Positions 1 to 8,802 are shown, counted from the first letter of the stretch. The stretch is 64,000 nucleotides of DNA from CAYUWG01 sp964448285 (GCA_964448285.1 CAYUWG010000004.1:1-64000); one strand, 5' to 3'. Notes: generated from the sequence alone by a model not told the origin. Numbers and translations: made by a program.

Positions 1-2009
1 TCCCAAAGAATCCAGTCCACACCGAAGCGGAAGCTCCGCTCGAACATCGGGTAGAACTGCGTGCTGATCGTTCGCTCATCCAGCAGATTGAATATCTCAA
101 AATGAATCGTCGCAGTCTCTTTTACTGTTGCGACGAGAAAAACGTCTAACCGTCGTTGCCGGGTAAAATCCGTAGCGCCATTTGCGTCGCTTTGTGCATA
201 TCCGAACCAACCTGTCTCCGGATTGAAGGTCGTAGGATTGAATTCGTCGTTGTAATGCAAGCTGCCACCAACCTTAATGTCGAGCGTTCCCGCAATGAGA
301 TACCCCCGATAGAAAAGTGAAGTAGCAAGCGAAAGTGAAGGCGTCAACGCAAGGATATCAGTGGATTGGTCGCTCTTCGTTCGATGCTGTGTGAAATATG
401 TGAGCGAGGACTCAGAATGAAAGCCGAGAGTTTCGAAGCTCTGATTGAGCGAAAGTCCCTTCGTATCGATCCTGTCATCAAATGGTGTGACGATGGTAGT
501 GAAGCGATGAAAGGCTGTATTTCCAATCGGACCGATGAAACCCGTCCGTAAAGTTTGGGTTCGTTCTAAATCCCAATAGTGAAATCGAAGGTCGGTCCTG
601 CTGAAGGACGAGGCGAACGTCAATCCTGCCTCTGCAATTCGCAGCTTATCCGGTGCATCATGCAGGGAATTTTCATTGACAGTTCGTTGAAACAACACCT
701 TCCGCTCAATCAGCGACGGGATACGCTGCGATCCAGAAAAGCCCGTCCAAAACATCCACGAGTCACCAAGCTGAACCGACGCAGTAACACTGCCGCCAAA
801 ACCTGAGCGGCCATACTGATGTTCGTAACGTGCTCGAAACACCAATTCCACAGGATGAACGAACAAAGCCAAGGCCGAGCGCAACTGAATACGTACATCG
901 GATTCCTCATCAAGGACCGATGTCGAGAACTTCTGGCGACCGAATAATCCATCTGCCGTCAGTTGAAAAATCGCAGTAGTCAGACGATGCGAGAGCAAGG
1001 CTGATAAGTCGCTCCATTCACTGAAGGTTGAAGCCTTCTCAACATTCAGCGAATCCGGTTGTCCTTCGTGGAGTTCATCATCATACGAGCGGTCAGTGCT
1101 CCGATAGATTAATGTAAGCGCGGTGGATTGAATGGAATCAGGCCAGGAGTACACTGCATCGAATGTCGTGGCATTCTGAGTTTCGCGTGTACGCATTGTG
1201 GGATTGACGAGCGTTGCAAGAATAGGACTGAAGGCACTGTCGGTGAAGTACGTTGCGCTTCTGTCGGGATAGAGCATGAACGTACCGTCGCTCAAGCCTT
1301 GAATACCGCCATGATGAAAGCGAATATGGTCATGGTACGAGTTCTTGAGCTTCAAACGTAGCGCATCCGTGAGATCATATCGATACTTCAAGCGGATATC
1401 CCAGCTTTCGGCCTGCTCGTTCTGATACCGTGCAAACCGATTCGTCGAAACACCTAACGACTGGCGATTCACCGCTGCGTAGATGTTATCTCTGCTGCCG
1501 GGATTGAGGGAGAAGATGACGTCCGTGTAAAGGTAATCGTATGGCGCTTCCGTATGGCGAATTCGCGTGAACGGTGTCGGTGCATTCGCTTCGGCTTCCG
1601 TGAAATCGACGGAGAGAAGTTTTCCATTTCCACCGTACCAGTACGATGTATGCAGTGGACTGATGGACATCGACGCCATGTCTTCGGAAAGGACGTAGAA
1701 CGAGTTCGCTAACCCCGTGACAGGATCGTTCACTGAATTGCCGTTCACGTTTATCGCACTTTGCTCTGGAAAGGAGCCAAGAGTTCCGAGCCATCCCGGT
1801 TGCATGACGTTTCCAAGATGCGCGTGCGAAAATCCGGAAACACGACCGACCAGATCGGCTGTCGAGTGGTAAGGATAAAGCCGAAGTGAATCGTTCGCCC
1901 AAGTATATTCTACTGAATACTTACGTATTTGGATTATCGCTGTATCTGCCGATTGAGCGACACCGATGGTTGTATTAAGCACAATGCAGAGTAACAAACG
2001 GCAAGTCAT
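1..2009 (-). CDS. Outer-membrane beta-barrel (TonB-receptor-like) protein, C-terminal end cut by window edge
   Basis: The frame is open from the ATG at 2009 to the window edge (669 codons), with no stop, so the gene is partial at its 3' end. The ATG overlaps the TGA of the upstream FemAB-like gene (ATGA), which fixes the start and implies translational coupling. The product has a signal peptide (MTCRLLLCIVLNTTIGVAQS). A plug-like stretch follows at about residues 70-110 (INVNGNSVNDPVTGL), then a long series of alternating aromatic/polar strands typical of an outer-membrane barrel. The last visible residues (FRFGVDWILW) look like a terminal strand, so few residues are probably missing. There is no N-terminal carboxypeptidase-regulatory domain, unlike the receptor at 26112-28412. 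The ligand is unknown. A TonB-dependent receptor or plugged porin is inferred from fold-like features only. Confidence 0.75.
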   Translation of the reverse strand, partial: MTCRLLLCIVLNTTIGVAQSADTAIIQIRKYSVEYTWANDSLRLYPYHSTADLVGRVSGFSHAHLGNVMQPGWLGTLGSFPEQSAINVNGNSVNDPVTGLANSFYVLSEDMASMSISPLHTSYWYGGNGKLLSVDFTEAEANAPTPFTRIRHTEAPYDYLYTDVIFSLNPGSRDNIYAAVNRQSLGVSTNRFARYQNEQAESWDIRLKYRYDLTDALRLKLKNSYHDHIRFHHGGIQGLSDGTFMLYPDRSATYFTDSAFSPILATLVNPTMRTRETQNATTFDAVYSWPDSIQSTALTLIYRSTDRSYDDELHEGQPDSLNVEKASTFSEWSDLSALLSHRLTTAIFQLTADGLFGRQKFSTSVLDEESDVRIQLRSALALFVHPVELVFRARYEHQYGRSGFGGSVTASVQLGDSWMFWTGFSGSQRIPSLIERKVLFQRTVNENSLHDAPDKLRIAEAGLTFASSFSRTDLRFHYWDLERTQTLRTGFIGPIGNTAFHRFTTIVTPFDDRIDTKGLSLNQSFETLGFHSESSLTYFTQHRTKSDQSTDILALTPSLSLATSLFYRGYLIAGTLDIKVGGSLHYNDEFNPTTFNPETGWFGYAQSDANGATDFTRQRRLDVFLVATVKETATIHFEIFNLLDERTISTQFYPMFERSFRFGVDWILW

Positions 2010-2983
2010 TTCACTCGCCTTGCAACACGATGAAAGAAACCATTTACAGCGTCTGCTCCACGTACGAACGCGTTGCGATAGTACACCGCTTGTACGTAGG
2101 CTACTTCTTCTCCGCCGAATCGAATCTTAAAGTCACGCACACCCGGCGTGTTCGTACCCATGAAATCGAAAGAGGTAAATCCTTCCTTGGACAGGCGTTC
2201 AAGAATCGAGTGCACGAGAAAGTGGGAAGATGCATCATCCGGTATCGTCGGTTCCGAACCGGCGAGTAGGTCATAAGCCTTGGTGCCATGGAATGCGATT
2301 GCCCGTGCAGCGCTGATGGTTCCATCGAAACGCAGTACGTGATACAGCTTGATCAGGGATTTTTGCGTGAGGCGTTCAAGCAGAGATAATAGCTGAGACC
2401 GATCGAAGGGTGGTTTCAGATTATGACGGGCATAGCTTTTCTGATGGAGATCGACAAGGACTGAATGATCGGTGCTTTCGCAACACGACAGCTTGGCGTC
2501 CTGCACTCTCCTGATTTTTCTCCGCAGGGACTGGCTATAGTTTTCCCAAATCATTTCCGGTGACGCAAGCGAAAGCTTACGCGATGTGAGCGAAGTGAAA
2601 GCCCAGTTGCCTTCTTCACGCATCCATTTTTCGTTTCCCTCAGCCATTGAAAGAGAAGCATAGTGCAGCCTTTCACGAACGTATCGGGATACGCTCTTCG
2701 AAACATCGGAAACCTGTGTGTGTGGAAGAATCACCCCGTTGTACAGTGAAAGAGGAAAGGGAATGGACACGGTCCATGCACCGCGAGTGCGTTCGAAAGT
2801 GACGAGGCCTCCGACGATTCTATCCTCCTGAACCGCGATGTGACGCATGGGCTTCGCTCCAAAGAGTGAGTCGAAGCTTTCGATCCATGCGCTCTCACAG
2901 AAAAGCGGATGTTGGTGAACCCCTCGAACGAAGGTATCCCACTCGGTATGGAGATCGTTCGGTAAAGGACCCACTTCAATCAT
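2006..2983 (-). CDS. FemAB / GNAT-fold acyltransferase-like protein
   Basis: This 325-residue protein resembles the BioF2-like/FemAB GNAT superfamily. Residues 1-110 look like a first GNAT half. The second half contains KSYARHNLKPPF, the strand AIAFHGTKAYDLLAGSEP, and near the C-terminus FDFMGTNTPGVRDFKIRFGG, the G-x-x-x-FK-x-x-FG pattern seen at the end of many FemAB-like proteins. Members transfer amino acids from aminoacyl-tRNA to peptidoglycan precursors, or acyl groups to surface polymers; the substrate here is unknown. It lies 11 bp after a lipoprotein gene and overlaps the start of the outer-membrane barrel gene. It therefore belongs to an envelope operon that begins with an L,D-transpeptidase. 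Family level is fairly sure, function is not. Confidence 0.65.
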   Translation of the reverse strand: MIEVGPLPNDLHTEWDTFVRGVHQHPLFCESAWIESFDSLFGAKPMRHIAVQEDRIVGGLVTFERTRGAWTVSIPFPLSLYNGVILPHTQVSDVSKSVSRYVRERLHYASLSMAEGNEKWMREEGNWAFTSLTSRKLSLASPEMIWENYSQSLRRKIRRVQDAKLSCCESTDHSVLVDLHQKSYARHNLKPPFDRSQLLSLLERLTQKSLIKLYHVLRFDGTISAARAIAFHGTKAYDLLAGSEPTIPDDASSHFLVHSILERLSKEGFTSFDFMGTNTPGVRDFKIRFGGEEVAYVQAVYYRNAFVRGADAVNGFFHRVARRVK

Positions 2984-2994
2984 GATTCGATGGG

Positions 2995-3855
2995 TCAGTT
3001 GAGATTGATCGTACTCTGCGCAATCAATTCGAGAATCTGGAACAACGAGTGCGCCGCTGCTGCCATTTGCCCGCCGATGTTATCAAGTCCGGCGCTGGTC
3101 GAATGAAAACCTTTATTGATCTCGGAAATTTTCTGTCTGGATTTCGGATTTACGAACAGTGCCCAAAGTTGTGATACTTCGAAAGTCCGATACATGCCGT
3201 TGAGGAAATGATCCTCGGATATTTTTGCCGTCGCCTTTCCCGCTTGGTACTGCTGGTCTATTTGTGCAAAGGCATCGGAGTAGAGTTTCTCCTTGTCGAT
3301 ATTCTCCATGATATCAATCGACAGGAGGTAGCACGCTTTTGCCATAGCAGCAACGGCATCGACTGCGGGAATCTTCGGATGCATGGAAGCAACGACCTCG
3401 CTGTGATACTCTTCGAGCACGTTCATGCGTTCAGCTTCGGTATGAAAACGCATTTTATACAGCAGGGAGTACATGGCATATACACCGGACATACCGTTCA
3501 CAATCTTCCCCGCATCGCCAGACCTCGTCGAATCTTCCTTTGCAAAGCGCTCTATTTCCTCGTTCAGTGCCTTTGTGAAGTCACCTGAATGATCAATTGC
3601 TTTCACGATAACCGTCAGTGTATGAAAACATCCGTACAACCCTTGAGTGAGTTGTTGCGCATCGGTTGCATTAGGTGCGGTGGAAAATCGTTTTCGCGCT
3701 TCGAGTAAGGATCGTTCGAGATCTTTTTTCACTGCGACGGGCAACTCCGTTTGGCTTCCGGTGCTGTCTTTCTTCGAAGAGTTCTGATCCTGAGAGCGGC
3801 CGCAGCCGGTGAAGAGGATAAGAAAAATCAGAAGCGTCGGGGTTTTTGTAGTCAT
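2995..3855 (-). CDS. Putative lipoprotein of unknown function
   Basis: The 286-residue product starts MTTKTPTLLIFLILFTGCGR, a lipoprotein signal with a probable lipidated Cys18. The ATG at 3855 is chosen because a longer open frame reaching 4128 only overlaps the preceding gene and would bury the signal peptide. The mature protein is mainly helical and charged after a short S/K/D-rich linker, with no family I recognise. It sits 4 bp after the preceding lipoprotein gene and 11 bp before the FemAB-like gene, so the genes are almost certainly co-transcribed. An envelope role is suggested by context only. Confidence 0.7.
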   Translation of the reverse strand: MTTKTPTLLIFLILFTGCGRSQDQNSSKKDSTGSQTELPVAVKKDLERSLLEARKRFSTAPNATDAQQLTQGLYGCFHTLTVIVKAIDHSGDFTKALNEEIERFAKEDSTRSGDAGKIVNGMSGVYAMYSLLYKMRFHTEAERMNVLEEYHSEVVASMHPKIPAVDAVAAMAKACYLLSIDIMENIDKEKLYSDAFAQIDQQYQAGKATAKISEDHFLNGMYRTFEVSQLWALFVNPKSRQKISEINKGFHSTSAGLDNIGGQMAAAAHSLFQILELIAQSTINLN

Positions 3856-3859
3856 GAAA

Positions 3860-4864
3860 TTAAAAAGAGAGGGTTGAAGATGGCTGAAGTGATTCGAGAA
3901 TGGATTTGATCGTTTGAGCATACTGTTGAAATGGTACCGAACCGAGCCTCGTACCGGCAAAAATGAAAAGGACTTCACGACCTCCGGGTTTGAGATAGCG
4001 ATACAGCTTCCCCTGGTATGCGCTCTCTTCCGTGAGAGAAGCATCCGCAACATCGATGAAGTGAAAATGTGCTTGCGTCGTATCAGGGATAGGCGCGGGT
4101 TGGCTGTAAATGCGAACGAGGACGTCACGCATCACCGTAGTCGGATCCAGATAGGACAGCTCGATACCGCGTTGCTGTCCCGAAACCGATGGAACTGTGA
4201 ACGTTGCGTTGTCCACCTTATCCCATGCGATTGGAGCAAGAAAACTGATGTCCAGTGTTTTCGAGACGACGTTCTCCAATCCTTCTTCCTTTACCTTGAA
4301 ACTCAAACCCTTATCCAATTGCCACCACGCGCGGATGAAGTCAGGCTGATCGGCAAAGGGAATTTTCCATTTCCCGTGTTCTCGAAGAAGAAAAAATGAT
4401 CCGATCGTCTCGCGTTCTTCATCCCTCAATGCGATGAGGAACGATGCGGTTATAACGGCTCTGTTCGTGTCTCGAAAATCGATATCGAGAATATCGAGAC
4501 GGCTGATTCGGTATGCGAAGGGGATACGGTTGTCAACGCGCTGCTTCGCGAACCATGCGGGAAACTGTTCTTTCGAAGCAACGCCCATCTGCTTGAGCGC
4601 CATTCGGCTTCGGTATGTCAACAGCGCATACGCTTCAATGCTCTCTGTCTCCGATTCGAAGATGCGAAGCCATCGCTCGATCGTTGACCGTGCTTCACGA
4701 TACAGGATTTGTTCGCGTGGCGTAACATTCGGCACGCCGACTTCCTCAGGATCGATCTCCCGTTTTTTTCCACATGCGGAAAGAAGAAGCACAAGGAAAA
4801 GCAAGAGCATTCCAGGATTGGGAAAGGAAACGAATCGTGAACGCAACGCTGTCGTGGAAATCAC
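3860..4864 (-). CDS. Putative lipoprotein of unknown function (start uncertain)
   Basis: The signal LLLFLVLLLSACGKK ends in a clear lipobox (SAC). Two starts are possible. The ATG at 4810 puts Met directly before the hydrophobic core without a positive charge (316 aa). The GTG at 4864, one base after the stop of the L,D-transpeptidase gene, adds an Arg-containing n-region (334 aa, Cys31). I give the GTG because a charged n-region is usual, but it has no good ribosome site. The mature part contains a stretch (about 60-170) resembling small periplasmic alpha+beta proteins that read out as SFFLLREHGKWKIPFADQP, similar to lumazine/SnoaL-type folds; this is only a guess. It lies in the envelope operon. 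Confidence 0.65.
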   Translation of the reverse strand: MISTTALRSRFVSFPNPGMLLLFLVLLLSACGKKREIDPEEVGVPNVTPREQILYREARSTIERWLRIFESETESIEAYALLTYRSRMALKQMGVASKEQFPAWFAKQRVDNRIPFAYRISRLDILDIDFRDTNRAVITASFLIALRDEERETIGSFFLLREHGKWKIPFADQPDFIRAWWQLDKGLSFKVKEEGLENVVSKTLDISFLAPIAWDKVDNATFTVPSVSGQQRGIELSYLDPTTVMRDVLVRIYSQPAPIPDTTQAHFHFIDVADASLTEESAYQGKLYRYLKPGGREVLFIFAGTRLGSVPFQQYAQTIKSILESLQPSSTLSF

Positions 4865-4865
4865 T

Positions 4866-5822
4866 TTACGGAAGAATAACCTGTTCAACACGTTCCTTGT
4901 CAACCGGTATTGTGACGCCTTCCATCCGTTTGACCTTCGGTTCAAGTACGCGTGTCGTCGCCTGCGCGCTCACCGAAAAGATATCTGCGAAGTTGGGTAT
5001 GCGCTGTCGTTCCGGGACTTTTTCAATCTCGCCTATCGTGATGCCCGAATGCCCGATGGATTTCCTTTCGAGCAGGATGTTTGGATACTTCCTGATAAGG
5101 CGATTCCCGAGATACAAATCCGTCAATCGGTTTTCATAAATCGCGGCAACTTCATCGCGCGTGTATGACGTGGTATCGATGATCGTCGAATCCGTGAGGA
5201 AGGAGATAACTCGGGCGGTCGCTCCCTTATGGACGATCACAGGAGTTCCAACTTCGATGGTTTCAAAGAGATACTCCGCATCCTCCGTACTCAAGCGGAT
5301 ACAACCATGTGAAGAGCGACGTCGTCCGAGGTTCCAGTAATAGCGCCTTCCTTCAAGAGAGTGAAATCCGATTCCCCAATTGAAACCGAGCCAGTTGAAT
5401 ACTTTCGTCGAATCGAACTGGATGGAATAGAGCATTCGGATTTTATTCTGAATGAGAAATATTCCTGTGCGAGTCTCTATGCCGTCCTTCAAACGTGGTG
5501 TTCCGGTCGATACTTTGATCGACCGTACTGTCCCATCTCGATGGTGGAGATACATCATCTGGCTGTCTAAATGCACCTCGAAATAAGACGGCATATGCGT
5601 GTAAACGGTATCCTTCATCATCCCAATCCGGGAAAGAAATGTCGTGCTTACCGTAGTGGTAGGTTGTTCGACTCCTGCAGATGACTTCGCGAGACCGCCG
5701 TTTAACAAGCCGATGCCACCGAAGCCGAAGAGAAGAAGAATCATGCTCGCTAAACCGTAGCTGATTATGCGCATACCTACTTTTTCGCGGTATATCAGAT
5801 GTATTTCATCAATATCGGGCAT
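4866..5822 (-). CDS. L,D-transpeptidase (YkuD family), membrane anchored
   Basis: This enzyme makes 3-3 peptidoglycan cross-links or attaches proteins to peptidoglycan. The 318-residue product has one N-terminal membrane segment (about 21-40) followed by a YkuD domain from about residue 78 to 200. The catalytic signature SHGCIRLS is present with Cys174, and the upstream conserved His lies in GFHSLEG (His154). The ~115 residues after the domain are an extra C-terminal region of unknown role. It is the first gene of the leftward envelope operon (two lipoproteins, FemAB-like protein, outer-membrane barrel). An alternative start at Met17 (5774) exists but I see no feature that clearly favours it. 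Confidence 0.88.
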   Translation of the reverse strand: MPDIDEIHLIYREKVGMRIISYGLASMILLLFGFGGIGLLNGGLAKSSAGVEQPTTTVSTTFLSRIGMMKDTVYTHMPSYFEVHLDSQMMYLHHRDGTVRSIKVSTGTPRLKDGIETRTGIFLIQNKIRMLYSIQFDSTKVFNWLGFNWGIGFHSLEGRRYYWNLGRRRSSHGCIRLSTEDAEYLFETIEVGTPVIVHKGATARVISFLTDSTIIDTTSYTRDEVAAIYENRLTDLYLGNRLIRKYPNILLERKSIGHSGITIGEIEKVPERQRIPNFADIFSVSAQATTRVLEPKVKRMEGVTIPVDKERVEQVILP

Positions 5823-6148
5823 GTTCTCGGTGATCGCATGAGCTATTTCACTGATGCAAAGTACCGATAAGGGCTTCGGCGAACAAAAAAGGAAAGCGGG
5901 AAGAGAGTCACATCAACTCATGTCGCTCAGCGGCAACGAACTCAAGAAACAAATTCTCGGATAACGCACTTCAGCGCGTCACTTCGTCGATGAAAAGCTA
6001 TTTCATTGGTCATGGAAGTCTGATGTACACAAGCATTCCGACGCACACCACACCACTCGCATGATTTGTATCATGGGTTTTTTCAGAATGTCTGCGGATA
6101 CTGCCTTCGCATATGGATTCATCACTCAACAACGGAGGAATGTCATCG
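5823..6148. other. Divergent intergenic region without a gene
   Basis: This 326-bp stretch separates the leftward envelope operon from the rightward HMG-CoA operon, so it should carry promoters for both. I see no convincing coding frame or RNA gene. The only structured elements are the inverted repeat at 6060-6075 and the ribosome site GGAGGA at 6134-6139. Confidence 0.6.
6060..6075. promoter_or_regulatory. Inverted repeat upstream of the HMG-CoA operon (operator or short hairpin)
   Basis: CATGAT-TTGT-ATCATG is a perfect 6-bp inverted repeat with a 4-base spacer, 74 bp before the HMG-CoA synthase start. It is followed by GGG and six T's. It could be an operator for a repressor or a very short attenuator-like hairpin. 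Function is inferred from position only. Confidence 0.35.
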
Positions 6149-7198
6149 ATGGCAGGAATAGTCGGTTACGGCGCTCACCTTCCGAGGCATCGGATCAAGG
6201 TCGAGGAAATAGCACATGTCTGGGGAGCAGACGCACCCAGCTATAAAAAGGGATTGATGCTGCGCGAGAAATCCGTTCCACCACCTGACATGGACACGAT
6301 AACGCTGTCTGTCGAAGCGGCGAGGAACGCATTGCGGCGTGCGCCTGGCGTCAACCCTGTGGACATCGGGGCGATTTACGTCGGCTCGGAGTCGCACCCG
6401 TACGCTGTCAAACCTTCGGGGACGGTCATAGCCGAGGCAATCGCGGCGACGCCAGACATCCATTGCGCAGACTTCGAGTTCGCGTGCAAAGCAGGCACGG
6501 AAGCGATGTTCGTCGCGATGAGTCACGTCGAAGCGAAACAGATGCGCTATGCGCTCGCCATCGCGGCCGATACTTCGCAGGGCGCGCCATCGGACGCGCT
6601 GGAGTATTCGGCTTCTGCAGGCGCAGCGGCGTTCATCATGGGAACGGAAAACCTCGTGGCGGAATGCCTCTACACACATTCATACATGACGGACACGCCG
6701 GACTTCTGGCGTCGCGAACATGAGTTCTATCCACAGCACGGCGGGCGCTTCACGGGAGAGGAGGCCTACTTCGCACACACCAAGGGGGCATCACGCGCCA
6801 TCCTGGAAAAGGCCGGATTGAAACCGATGGATTTTGCGTACGCGGTCTTCCATCAGCCGAACGGCAAGTTTCCACAGAAGGTCGCATTCGACCTCGGCTT
6901 CACCCAGGAGCAGATCGATCCCGGCTGGCTCTCGCCCACGTTAGGCAACACGTACTCCGGCGCTTCACCTATAGGCCTAACTGCCTCACTCGACGTCGCA
7001 AAACCCGGCGATCTCATTTTTCTTTGCTCGTACGGTTCCGGCGCCGGCTCGGACGCTTTCATCTGGAAAGTCACCGACCGCATTGAGGAAGTTCGAGACC
7101 TTGCCGTACGGACGCGAAAGCTGTTGGAGGAAAACCGTATCTATATCGACTATGGGACCTATGCCAAGTTCCGTCATAAAATCATTCTCAACGGATAG
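6149..7198 (+). CDS. Archaeal-type hydroxymethylglutaryl-CoA synthase
   Basis: It condenses acetyl-CoA with acetoacetyl-CoA to HMG-CoA. The start at 6149 is chosen because GGAGGA (6134-6139) lies 9 bases upstream and because MAGIVGYGAHLPRHRIK is the typical N-terminus of the archaeal family. Earlier in-frame ATGs at 6113 and 6140 lack this spacing. In the 349-residue product the expected catalytic residues are visible: Glu81 (VGSES), Cys113 (FACKAGTEA) and His235 (FHQPNGKFP). The gene is followed after 12 bp by a thiolase and then a DUF35 protein. That gene set encodes the archaeal thiolase/HMG-CoA synthase complex, in which the DUF35 protein holds the two enzymes together. G+C is visibly higher than in neighbouring genes, suggesting acquisition by transfer. 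Confidence 0.9.
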   Translation: MAGIVGYGAHLPRHRIKVEEIAHVWGADAPSYKKGLMLREKSVPPPDMDTITLSVEAARNALRRAPGVNPVDIGAIYVGSESHPYAVKPSGTVIAEAIAATPDIHCADFEFACKAGTEAMFVAMSHVEAKQMRYALAIAADTSQGAPSDALEYSASAGAAAFIMGTENLVAECLYTHSYMTDTPDFWRREHEFYPQHGGRFTGEEAYFAHTKGASRAILEKAGLKPMDFAYAVFHQPNGKFPQKVAFDLGFTQEQIDPGWLSPTLGNTYSGASPIGLTASLDVAKPGDLIFLCSYGSGAGSDAFIWKVTDRIEEVRDLAVRTRKLLEENRIYIDYGTYAKFRHKIILNG

Positions 7199-7210
7199 GA
7201 GGAAATCATC

Positions 7211-8374
7211 ATGAGAGAAGTATGTGTTGTCGGAACCGGCATGAGTTCGTGGGGAGAAGTCTGGCGAAAGTCACTGCGCGACCTGCACACTGAGGCCGCG
7301 CTTGCTGCCATCCATCAATCCGGTGTCGATCATCTCGATGCCTTATACATCGGGTGCATGTCCGGCGGACTATTCGTCGGGCAGGAACATCTCGCATCGT
7401 TGCTCGCCGATTACATGGGCATGCGAGGTTTGCCCGCCGCACGAGTGGAAGCTGCGTGCGCCTCGGGAGGGATGGCGTTTCGATCGGCCTTCCTCGAAGT
7501 CGCGTCGGGCGCGTCCGATATCGTCATGGCGTCCGGCGTCGAGAAAATGACCGACTGCTCCGGAGACGATGCGACTCAAGCACTCGCCACTGCTGCCGAC
7601 CAGGAGTACGAGGTGTTTCATGGAGCAACTTTTCCCGGCCTTTACGCCATGATCGCGCACGCGCACATGGCGCGCTACGGCACAACCCGTGAGATGCTTT
7701 CCGCCGTCGCGGTAAAGAACCATCACAACGGATCGATGAATCCAAACGCGCAGTATCCATTCAAGATTACTTCCGAGCAGGTTGCGCACTCCGTTCTCAT
7801 CGCCGACCCGTTGCGAATCCTCGATTGCTCGCCTATCACCGATGGCGCTGCTGCGGTGATCCTCACGACCGAAGAGATCGCGAAGAAACTCGGCGGTCGC
7901 TACACCAAAGTCATTGGCTCCGGCGTGGCGACCGATACGATCGCGCTCGCGCAGCGCGACGACATCACGACGATCAAGGCAGCGACGACCGCGACACAGC
8001 GTGCGCTCGCAATGGCAGGACGGAAACTCGAGGAGATTCGCTTTGCTGAAGTCCATGACTGCTTCACCATCGCAGAGATCGTAATCGCGGAATCCATCGG
8101 CAAGTACGAACCGGGCAAAGCCGGCCCGGCAATCCTTGCCGGCGAAACGTCGCTCGATGGGCTTTTCCCGATGAACCCTTCAGGCGGTTTGAAATCGAAG
8201 GGGCATCCGGTCGGTGCGACGGGCATCGCACAAGTGATCGAAGTCTATAAACAGCTCACCTGCCAGGCCGAGAACGGACGCCAGATCAAAGGCACTGTGA
8301 AGATCGGTATGGCGCAAAACATGGGAGGGTCCGGCGGATCCTCCGTCGTACACATCATGGAGGTGCCATCATGA
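7211..8374 (+). CDS. Thiolase (acetyl-CoA C-acetyltransferase, archaeal/SCP2 type)
   Basis: Its likely reaction is formation of acetoacetyl-CoA from two acetyl-CoA, feeding the adjacent HMG-CoA synthase. The 387-residue product has the nucleophile Cys83 (AACASGG), the VHDCFTIAE segment with His282 and the GHPVGATG loop with His332. At the C-terminus it has MGGSGGSS where classical bacterial thiolases carry a catalytic Cys in a CGGG-type motif, so it belongs to the archaeal/SCP2-like branch. A strong ribosome site (TAGGAGG) overlaps the stop of the HMG-CoA synthase gene, and the stop overlaps the DUF35 start (ATGA). Codons are G+C rich: 41 of 60 bases in 7921-7980 are G or C. Confidence 0.9.
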   Translation: MREVCVVGTGMSSWGEVWRKSLRDLHTEAALAAIHQSGVDHLDALYIGCMSGGLFVGQEHLASLLADYMGMRGLPAARVEAACASGGMAFRSAFLEVASGASDIVMASGVEKMTDCSGDDATQALATAADQEYEVFHGATFPGLYAMIAHAHMARYGTTREMLSAVAVKNHHNGSMNPNAQYPFKITSEQVAHSVLIADPLRILDCSPITDGAAAVILTTEEIAKKLGGRYTKVIGSGVATDTIALAQRDDITTIKAATTATQRALAMAGRKLEEIRFAEVHDCFTIAEIVIAESIGKYEPGKAGPAILAGETSLDGLFPMNPSGGLKSKGHPVGATGIAQVIEVYKQLTCQAENGRQIKGTVKIGMAQNMGGSGGSSVVHIMEVPS

Positions 8375-8772
8375 CCATGTTCAGCGCGCGCAACTGGCGC
8401 GAATATCCCCATCGCTACCGTCTCGAAGCGTCGAAGTTCACGAAGAGCGGAAAGACATATTACCCCAAGCGCTTGATCGACCCCGAAACAGGCGACACGG
8501 AACAAGAGACCGTGAACCTGCCGCTCGAAGGAAAGATCATCACGTTTACCATCATTCGCATTCCGCCGAAGCAATGGGCAGATGTCGCCCCGTACGCGCT
8601 TGCCGTCGCCGAACTCACCGACGGCACGCGCATCATGGGACAAGTGACCGACTGCAATCCGGACGACGTGAAAATCGGCATGGACGTGCGTCTGGAATTC
8701 CGCCGCATCCAGCACGAAGGAAGCGCAGGCGTCATCAGCTACGGGCACAAGTTTGTGCCGAAGTGGTATTGA
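8371..8772 (+). CDS. DUF35 OB-fold protein of the thiolase/HMG-CoA synthase complex
   Basis: This 133-residue protein is the third member of the operon; its ATG overlaps the thiolase stop. In archaea the DUF35 partner bridges thiolase and HMG-CoA synthase and shares a CoA-binding site. The OB-fold half is normal in look (residues 50-130; GKIITFTIIRIPP, GTRIMGQVTDC, GMDVRLEFR). The N-terminal half keeps the outline of the rubredoxin-like zinc ribbon but not its cysteines. Where the family usually reads C-x-x-C-G-K and C-P-x-C-G, this protein reads FTKSGK and DPETG. The only Cys in the protein is in the OB fold, so no zinc site can form. Confidence 0.85.
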   Translation: MTMFSARNWREYPHRYRLEASKFTKSGKTYYPKRLIDPETGDTEQETVNLPLEGKIITFTIIRIPPKQWADVAPYALAVAELTDGTRIMGQVTDCNPDDVKIGMDVRLEFRRIQHEGSAGVISYGHKFVPKWY

Positions 8773-8802
8773 GAAGTCGTCGATAAAAAAGAAAGTGAGA
8801 GG

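Noticed and set aside
1..2009. Possible pseudogene at the left edge, because only short frames are apparent there at first sight
   Set aside because: The minus-strand frame from 2009 to 1 is uninterrupted; it simply lacks a stop because the window ends.
3914..5168. Plus-strand open frames opposite the lipoprotein and L,D-transpeptidase genes (161, 244 and 121 codons)
   Set aside because: They mirror genes with lipoboxes and a YkuD active site on the minus strand and have no recognisable family or ribosome site.
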